Of a DNA stretch of 64,000 nt, positions 56,871 to 64,000 are shown piece after piece. Origin of the DNA: Antedon bifida (taxonomy: Eukaryota; Echinodermata; Crinoidea; Comatulida; Antedonidae); contig OY727099.1 of assembly GCA_963402885.1 (NCBI GenBank), positions 8,358,001-8,422,000 on the forward strand, given 5' to 3'. The translations under genes were made by a program, and so were the position numbers. Below the pieces are notes generated by a model that made no database searches, was not told where the DNA came from, and saw only the letters and a list, made by a program, of their open reading frames with translations. Position 1 is the first letter of the stretch, and each line of letters begins with the position of its first letter.

Positions 56871-59705
56871 AGCAATTATACTCGCCCCAGGGCAGGTTTT
56901 AAAATTAGTTTAAAGCCTTCTCAGTACATAACACCCGATGCCAGTAGGCCTACCTCCCTATACTCACCAACCCCCACCCCTCTTCAATAACACCCCACAC
57001 TCTTTTTTAAAAACAAATTCTTCCCAGTACAAATTCAATTCAACTCTAGCTTCAAATTGAGAGGGTATACATATCTACGATAGGCCTATGGTTTAAGTAC
57101 GTTGTAAACTGTGTAAATAAATAGGTGTCATATTGGCTGATAATTAAAATATCTAATTTTGATACTGCGGCCCCCTAGCCCCCACCATCCAAGCCACAAT
57201 CAACAAACCTTAACTCCTCCCCTGGACAGTTCAAATGTAGTAACTTTTCCTATTACAATTCCAATCATATAGGCTACTTCATTACGCCATCATTTTCGGT
57301 CCTCCTCCTCCTCCCACTTCAAACACACCCCAGATACTGGGTGATGTGTTTAAGAAGGTTCCAATAAAAATTATGTTAGCCATCACTCCCAACCCATAAT
57401 CCCTCAGTGGCAGTTTTCAAAAGTAGTTTAAAACATTCCAAATACAGTTTCGGTCTTGGTGATAGGCCTACATCCCCACCCCAAACTCCCAGCCCCTTTC
57501 CAGGGATAATTAAAATACTTCAACATTTTTCAACCACAATTGCGATCATTTTGATACCCCATAGGCCTATGTATGGTTACATACAGAAACAGAAATTTGT
57601 AAAACGAACAAACATCGAAAGTGGGCCATTTTGACCATGCATTGTGGCCCCTAACTTGGATCCTAGATGGCGGATGATGTTCAAATATAGTAGTAGAACA
57701 CAGTAACAGTAAATTGTATATGTTCAGACAGGAATGGATGTCTGTAATGAGACAATCCAAGAGACCGATACATAGCTGGATATGGTTAAAGTGCTTTGCT
57801 AAATGTGTAAATGAATAGGTGTCATATTGGTTAATGATTAAAATATGTATATCTATATTTCCCCAAACGCCTTCCTGAGGATAATTCAAATACTGTAAAA
57901 CATTTGTAGTATAATTTTACAATTCGATAGCCTACAACCCCGAGCCCAAGCAAAAATGACATCACAAACCACCCCCACCCCCTCCCAACCTTCCGACAAA
58001 AAACCCCAGGACTCGGGGAATTTTTGTAATGTAGTTTAAAACCTTCCCGGTACAATTGCGATCATTTTGATACCCCATACGTATGGTTACATGCAGAAAC
58101 AGAAATTTGTATAACGAACAAACATCGAAAGTGGGGAAAAGTGGACCATTTTGACCACATTTTGGCCCCTAACTTGGATCCTAGGTGGCGGATGATGTTG
58201 AAATATAGCTTAGAACATTCCCGGTACAATTGCAGTCATTTTGATACCGCATATGTAAGATTACGTGCAGTAACAACAATTTGTATAACGAACAAACAAA
58301 CAAACAAACACACAGACAGACGTACAAACTCTCTCACTTATAATATAGACTAGATTAGATAAGTAAAGTTTCAAGTTAAAATGAAACTGGGAACAGAAAT
58401 TTAAAAAATCCAGAATATACAATGCACTTTTTATCTTTTAATTACATTTTAGAATAAAACTGAATGACCGAGGATATAGTATGTACAGCGCTTAGAGGTT
58501 TCACAACATTAGGCGCTTTATAAATCCAAGATATTATTAGTCGCGTGCAAACGCGACTCTACAGCTCACTATGTCGGTCGGTTGGTCGGTAAACACTAAC
58601 TCAAATTTTAGCACGCGACTGCAGCCATGTATATGGCCTTGTTTTTATTAGTGTGCTAGCAATGCCACAGGGCGGGTTTCAAAATTAGTTTAAAGCCTTC
58701 TCAGTACATAACACCCGACGCCAGTACCTCCCTATACTCACCAACCCCCACCCCTCTTCAATAACACCCCACACTTGTTTTAAAAACAAATTCTTCCCAG
58801 GACAAATTCAACTTCAGGTTCAAAATGAGAGGGGTATACATAGCTATGATAGGCCTATGGTTTAAGTACGTTGTAAACTGTGTAAATGAATAGGTGTCAT
58901 ATTGGCTGATAATTAAAATATCTAATTTTGGTATTGTGGCCCCTAGCCTTCTTTCTCCTCTAACCATCCCAGCCACAATTAACAAACCTTAACTCTACCC
59001 CAGGACAGTTCAAATGTAGTAACTTTTCCTAGTACAATTCCAATCATATACTTTATTACGCCAGTATTATCATCCCCCACCCCCCTCCCAACACACCTCA
59101 GATACTGGGTGATGTGTTTAAGACGGTTCCAGTACAAATAATGTTAGCCATCACTCCCAACCCATAATCCCTCAGTGGCAGTTTCTAAATGTAGTTTAAA
59201 ACATTCCCAGTACAGTTTCGGTCATGGTGATAGGCCTACATCCCCACCCCAAACTCCCATCCCCTTCCCAGTGATAATTACAATTTCCTACCACAATTCT
59301 GGTCAATTTGATAGCCTACTACCCCTAGCCTAAGAAAAATCCCCACTATCCCCATAACACCAATTCTCACACCTTATCTCCCACCAAATTCCTTTTTGAA
59401 ATGTAGTTTGAAACCTTCTTGGTACAATTGCGATCATTTTGATACCCCATATGTATGGTTACATGCAGAAACAGAAATTTGTATAACGAACAAACATCGA
59501 AAGTGGGGAAAAGTGGGCCATTTTGACCACATTTTGGCCCCTTACTTGGATCCTAGATGGTGGATGATGTTCAAATATAGTTTAGAACATTCCCGGTACA
59601 ATTGCAGTCATTTTGATACCCCATATGTAAGGTTACGTGCAGTAACAAAAATTTGTATAACGAACAAACAGACAAACAAACGTACAAACTCTCTCACTTA
59701 TAATA
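56871..59705. repeat. Complex ~1.4-kb repeat in two diverged tandem copies
   Basis: The left copy (about 56871-58350) and right copy (about 58645-59705) share CCTCCCTATACTCACCAACC, AATAACACCCCACACT and TGTAATATAG-like ends. Internally there is a degenerate unit of roughly 100 bp containing ATGTAGTTTAAAACATTCCC, GTACAATT and TCATTTTGATACCCCATA. Each copy ends with GTATAACGAACAAACAAACA and CTCTCACTTATAATATAGA. It is C-rich on this strand, unlike the rest. It is an unclassified retroelement- or satellite-like repeat; open frames here are repeat-derived. Confidence 0.6.
58351..58644. repeat. Insert with SINE/LINE-tail-like and GTCGCGTGC motifs
   Basis: Contains TACAGCGCTTAGAGGTTTCA and AGGCGCTTTATAAATCCAAG, resembling non-LTR 3' ends. 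Next comes CGCGTGCAAACGCGAC ... GCACGCGACTGCAGCCATGT with GGTCGGTTGGTCGGT in between, bounded by inverted GTCGCGTGC/GCACGCGAC ends. It separates the two copies of the larger repeat. Confidence 0.45.
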
Positions 59706-59866
59706 TAGATATACCGGCACCTTTCAATTCACGGCATTTGATTGGATAATCACCAGTCTATAGTTATTGCCTTGCCCCGAACTACACCCCTCCGCTAAAT
59801 TTGCACAGCCCTCTATATAAACTTTGTATAATCTTTGGAGCTATTGTTCATTTTATTGCACGTTGA

Positions 59867-60274
59867 TTGAACTTTAACTAGTTAACTTTAACCAGGTTAA
59901 TTGAACTTTAAATAGTTAACTTTAACCAGGTTAATTGAACTTTAACTAGTTAACTTTAACCAGGTTAATTGAACTTTAACTAGTTAACTTTAATCAGGTT
60001 AATTGAACTTTAACTAGTTAACTTTAACCAGGTTAATTGAACTTTAACTAGTTAACTTTAACCAGGTTAATTGAACTTTAACTAGTTAACTTTAACCAGG
60101 TTAATTGAACTTTAAATAGTTAACTTTAACCAGGTTAATTGAACTTTAACTAATTAACTTTAACCAGGTTAATTGAACTTTAACTAGCTAACTTTAACCA
60201 GGTTAATTGAACTTTAAATAGTTAACTTTAACCAGGTTAATTGAACTTTGACTAGCTAACTTTAACCAGATTAA
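59867..60274. repeat. Minisatellite, 12 units of 34 bp
   Basis: Exactly twelve 34-bp units of TTGAACTTTAACTAGTTAAC plus TTTAACCAGGTTAA, with only one or two substitutions per unit (AAATAG, TAATTA, TAGCTA, CAGATTAA variants). Each unit holds the palindrome TTAACTAGTTAA. The regular length and low divergence indicate recent expansion. Confidence 0.95.
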
Positions 60275-60289
60275 TTTCAACTATTCATA

Positions 60290-60775
60290 TTATTTAATGT
60301 TAAAAGAATTGCACTTACTGAAAAAAATGGCAGAGCCTGTTTTATACACTGGGTTAACTTGTCAACACAATCTGGATCAGATGGCTAAAAACAGAACATT
60401 AAGTTTATTATAATTTATAAATATAAGTTAATCTATATGAACATTTATTTAACACATTATCATATATATATTGGAATATAATTGAACAGCTGTTGTCATC
60501 ACAAAGATAAGAACAATTGTTTTTGTTAGATCTATTAAAAATGAATAATGAGGCATCAATTTGGGAAATTGTTTGGATACATTGTTGTTACAAAAATCAA
60601 AATAGTGCCTAAAGAAGGCTAAACAGGGATGATAATTACAGTACAGTACAGTTTTGTTCCTCCCACTGATGCCAGTCGCATCCAAGAGGCATGTAGGAGT
60701 AACTAACTCCTCTATGGTAGAAGAACTGGAGGCTTGGAACCATATTCCTATGGGTAAAAAAATAAAATCGTTTAC
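60290..60775. repeat. Copy of the 6.1-6.3 kb and 6.7-kb spacer
   Basis: Matches 6130-6340 (including ATGGCAGAGCCTG and its 28-codon frame at 60327-60412) and then 6690-6870. Non-coding apart from that doubtful micro-ORF. Confidence 0.6.
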
Positions 60776-61064
60776 CACAAAATCTGCTTTAAGATCTGCT
60801 TGTTCAATGGCAATGTTCACAAGCTGTTGACGACCAAGAAGAGTCTGCATCGTTGATAAACTTGATAACAGCTTCATAAAGGCTACAAACTCATCGCCTG
60901 TCACGTCATGTAACATCTATAAAAAAAAAACAATTAGTAAAGACAGAAACATTAACATTTGAGTAACTACATTGCACCCCTAGGAGTTAAAACAGGAACT
61001 TACTTCTTTTGATTTTTCAATGATCTGTTCTTCAACATCTTTTGTTATTATATCTGGTCCCAAA
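60776..61064 (-). pseudogene. API5 middle exon pair, copy 3 (one exon intact, one truncated)
   Basis: Exon 60776-60916 is 141 bp and fully open: MLHDVTGDEFVAFMKLLSSL ... LLGRQQLVNIAIEQADLKAD. It has AG before and GT after and matches the corresponding region of animal API5. The preceding exon is cut: only 61004-61064 (VEEQIIEKSKE side and donor) remains, then an abrupt join to intron sequence (CCTATCACCACCATGTGC). This copy is the least mutated in the DVTGDEF exon but cannot form a complete gene here. Confidence 0.85.
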
Positions 61065-62919
61065 TCCTATCACCACCATGTGCATTTGTTTGTGTTGATT
61101 TAAAGTCCGTAAGCAGCTGTAGTTTTATTGTACTACTAAAGATGCGTTAAACGTGTCAAAAATTCTAGGTATGTGCTGTAAGTTTGTTTAAAAAACAATT
61201 TGTTAGGAATAATGTTGTAATATCAGCCATAAACGTTAGTCAATTTTTACTGACAAATGGACAAATTATTTTCTGGATCATGTACAGACATTTAGATATT
61301 AAACCTTATTCAATTTTAGTACTTAATTTTGTAGTGATATGATATTTTAAAAATTACGTTAAATTAGAGTGAGGATTTTAACTTAACAAGCCAGCCATGA
61401 GTTTCACAGAAATCACGATATTATTTAAGTTACTAATTTTAAATCTTTTAAGCACAATGGTATTCTTAGAATAGAAACTCAAATATAAATGAACCATAAA
61501 TAATATTGAGTTTAAAATGTTCTGATTATAATGATGCCCAAGTTAATAAAAAGGCTACATTCATAAACCAATAAAACTGAACTATATTATCGACTTTATT
61601 TTCAAAATACCAAAGCATAAAAAGGAATTAACACAAATAATTAAGAAAAATTACATTATCGAGCATTTACTCATTGCAAAAAACATGAAAACCAAAAAAA
61701 AGCTATGTTGCTTGCGTGTACAGTACTTACTATTATCATACAGACTTGAATATAATCCCACCCCCTGAAAAAGGTTTTCCGTGGGCTTATATGGGCAACA
61801 CTTCTGTAGAAGCTACCTCAAAACTTACCTTTCTATAAAATAGAATTCCATCACCTCTTAAAGCTAAAACTCAGGGTAAATAAAAAGTATAAACTAAATT
61901 CTGAATAAAATAATATGTTTCTCATTCTGCTGTTTCCAAAAACAAAGTTCTAAGGTTAAAAAAAACTAAAGCTACTAACGCAAACAATTCACTTACCGCC
62001 AAAATTGTTTTCTTCAGTGTATCTTCATGTGCAATATAAACAATGAAAAATAATCTTGCAAAATTCGAGTTATATCTCGCTCTTCGAGGAGAAAGGCTAT
62101 TTCAGTTTATCCAGGTAAGCTAGGCACAAAATAAAACACTACACTTTAGTATCAGGTGCTGGGATTCCTTGCATCTACTTACTAGAATCAGCAACGATGA
62201 CAATGATTTTAATATACCTACCATGCCTTGCAACAGTACAGTATAATTGTTCAAATGTCTTGTCCTTCAAATGCCTACATAACAGTGTGACTTAATATTA
62301 CTGGGCCATTTTTTGTTTAGATCAAACACATAATGGAAACATAGTTCCATTTTTTATATTACCAGGAAGCTTTTGCAAAGGTCTCTAGGCCTAGCCTTGT
62401 GTACAATTGTTTCTGTCCATAAACCTCTCCATAGTCTTTAAGGGTGTATACAGTACATCTACCTACCTTTAGTGTCTTTATTTTTGGTTCAAATGTTTTA
62501 TTTACTCAATAACTAATATGATATATTTATAGTTATACTGTAATAATTTTAAAATTCCTACCCTGTCTGTTTACTATAGGATGAATGTAGATTATTTAAA
62601 AACTTTAATATTATAAATACAAAATGCACAAACAAAGTAGCCCACTATGAAGTAGCCCACTATGTACAAACATTGCTATACAAACAATACAACAAACTAA
62701 TTAAACTAAAGAGAAGGTAAAGGTATTTATTTTGGTCTTCAAACTTAACTTGGTACAGAGATTCGATCCCATGCCTATCACATGCTAGTACGATATTATC
62801 ATTACAGAACTGATGTTTTAACACGTATTGAACTGTGATACATGTATATGTATTGATAATTATTTAACATGGTAAAGTGAACAATTATAATCACATTGAA
62901 GTTTTGAAAATCATTAACA
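61065..62919. repeat. Duplicated API5 intron and spacer, copy 3
   Basis: Sister of 31100-32956, with the same CAGACTTGAATATAA element, CTAGGCCTAGCC and AAAGTAGCCCACTATGAAGT strings and small indels. No gene is seen. Confidence 0.65.
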
Positions 62920-63488
62920 AACAAACTATGGTGTGTTTCTATTGTGATGGATTGATTTAGTTAAGTGTTTTGCATCCCAGATTTTGAAATCATCACACCT
63001 ACAGTAGTTTAGAATACTGCTCTGGACATATATGATATTTCAACGCAGAAAAACCAACTTTATAACATTTCATTATTGGGAAAGTTAGTTTGAATTCTTG
63101 TAACTATAACATTTGAATACAGTACAAGGTATTTACATATGCTTTTTTATGGATTTAATTTGTATACAAGTCTCATATACAAACAACCATGATACTGTAG
63201 ATGGACTTTGTTAGACGTACAGTACTTAGGCATGGCTGGAATTGGAGAACTAGGTACATGTGTATCCTATTTTATTCTCCAGTCTTGTTTCTGAAATATA
63301 ATCTAAAATATGGTGTGGATAATCAGTTAATAAGTAATTGTTATTTAATGCTCCATATTCATCTAAATTACACATAAAATCCTAATGTAATAACTTTTAT
63401 TGTGTGGGGTAGAAAGTAACATGGTGAGAATATACAGTTCATAATATTATTTCTATTAAACAAAATAATTATAAATTACTATTGCAGG
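62920..63488 (+). promoter_or_regulatory. T11 upstream block, probable exon 1 and intron
   Basis: T5-type: AACTATGGTGTGTTTCTATT ... TTTTGCATCCCAGATTTTGA, with donor GTACAAG|GTATTTACA at 63128/63129. The acceptor CTATTGCAG ends at 63487. Confidence 0.5.
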
Positions 63489-64000
63489 ATGGCTAGCAAG
63501 GATTTAAGTTTACTTGGAGATATAGATGAGAAAGTACTAGAATGTTCTATTTGTAATGGAAGACTAGAAGACCCAAAATCACTTAGCTGCCTTCATAGTT
63601 TCTGTCTGAAGTGTTTGAAGAATTGGGTTCGAACCAATGGCAAGCTAACATGCCCTATATGTCGCAAAGAGTATCCTATTCCAGTAGGAGGGTTTCAAAA
63701 ACTTGCCCCAAATACCTTTCTTAACAACCTTTTGGAAACTGTGAAACAACACGAACAGAAAAGGAGGGTTAAAGGCACTGCCTCTCTGTGCCCCTCTCAT
63801 GATCAACCATTGAAAATGTATTGTACAAAATGTAAAGTACCAATATGCATAGAATGCACTGAAATAGAACACGCCGCAGGGGATGGAAAACATGAACTAA
63901 TTAACATTGTAACAGCATTTAATACGTTTAAGGAAACCTCAGAAGACTTAAAGAAAGCTGCCAATGAATCCATAAGAAAAACAGAAAATGTACTTAAAGT
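63489..64000 (+). CDS. T11: TRIM RING/B-box protein, cut by window edge
   Basis: The frame is open from ATG (63489) to the last base: about 170 codons covering the RING (C19 to CPICRKEY), B-box (CPSHDQPLKMYCTKCKVPIC ... EIEHAAGDGKH) and the start of the coiled coil (KKAANESIRKTENVLK). The RING loop is one residue shorter than in T5 (VRTNGKLTC against VQTNHGKLTC). QKRRVKGTASLC precedes the B-box. The upstream 3 kb is the duplicate of the T5 upstream region. Whether the propeller is intact cannot be seen. Confidence 0.9.
   Translation, partial: MASKDLSLLGDIDEKVLECSICNGRLEDPKSLSCLHSFCLKCLKNWVRTNGKLTCPICRKEYPIPVGGFQKLAPNTFLNNLLETVKQHEQKRRVKGTASLCPSHDQPLKMYCTKCKVPICIECTEIEHAAGDGKHELINIVTAFNTFKETSEDLKKAANESIRKTENVLK

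Noticed and set aside
59867-60274. CRISPR array
   Set aside because: The 34-bp units are head-to-tail with no unique spacers, and the DNA is eukaryotic; it is a minisatellite.
60449-60916. 155-codon minus-strand frame as a complete gene
   Set aside because: Only its first 47 codons are an API5 exon; the rest is read through the GT donor into intron and unrelated spacer.

Overview
This is AT-rich animal nuclear DNA. It has spliced genes with GT-AG introns, non-LTR retrotransposon remnants, many short inverted-repeat (MITE-like) elements and large tandem segmental duplications. A spliced API5 homologue, a lineage-expanded TRIM family and the general repeat style (TAGGCCTA-rich strings, TTAA-flanked MITEs) suggest a marine invertebrate, perhaps a deuterostome such as an echinoderm. 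That placement is inference; the sequence contains no species marker.

The window is dominated by a same-strand tandem array of TRIM-type genes: C3HC4 RING, one B-box type 2, a coiled coil, then a six-bladed NHL-like beta-propeller, with no filamin domain. I number the copies T1 to T11. T1 (14762), T2 (19564), T4 (26605) and T8 (46799) have open frames. T5 (33523), T6 (38053) and T10 (53700) are each interrupted by one single-base indel in a homopolymer. T7 (41239) has one nonsense codon. T3 (22.05-23.00 kb) and T9 (49.28-50.20 kb) are internally deleted pseudogenes that lack the RING and coiled coil. T11 (63489) runs off the right edge. The whole protein is encoded in one exon whose 3' splice site lies one base before the ATG. 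A shared upstream block ending AAG|GTATTT is probably a non-coding first exon with its promoter. Between the genes lie several 3'-terminal 'ghost' fragments of further copies.

On the minus strand at 10.17-14.04 kb lies the C-terminal half of API5 (apoptosis inhibitor 5) in six cleanly spliced exons. The API5 exons that should precede it are found only as three damaged copies (6.88-7.24, 30.66-31.03 and 60.78-61.06 kb). The latter two were carried along with TRIM duplication units. The cluster therefore seems to have grown inside or against API5 and broken it up.

Layout: 0-3.1 kb, degraded TRIM flank with a MITE; 3.1-5.3 kb, L1/Tx1-like LINE; 5.3-10 kb, repeats and an API5 pseudo-exon pair; 10.2-14.0 kb, API5 3' half with a foldback element; 14.4-28.3 kb, T1-T4; 28.4-29.8 kb, TIR element; 30.5-43 kb, API5 relic then T5-T7; 44.5-45.8 kb, CR1/Jockey-like LINE (minus strand); 46.2-55.4 kb, T8-T10; 55.9-60.3 kb, repeats and a 34-bp minisatellite; 60.8-64 kb, API5 relic and T11.

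The most interesting signal is in the propeller. RING, B-box and coiled coil are almost invariant between copies, whereas replacements cluster at equivalent loop positions in every blade: the residues around a conserved Pro before strand A, and just after the VAD at the end of strand B. These loops form the ligand-binding top face of NHL propellers. Together with a mosaic gene (T8) and a store of fragments, this looks like a diversifying recognition repertoire attached to a constant ubiquitin-ligase module. That function is inferred and not shown by the sequence.
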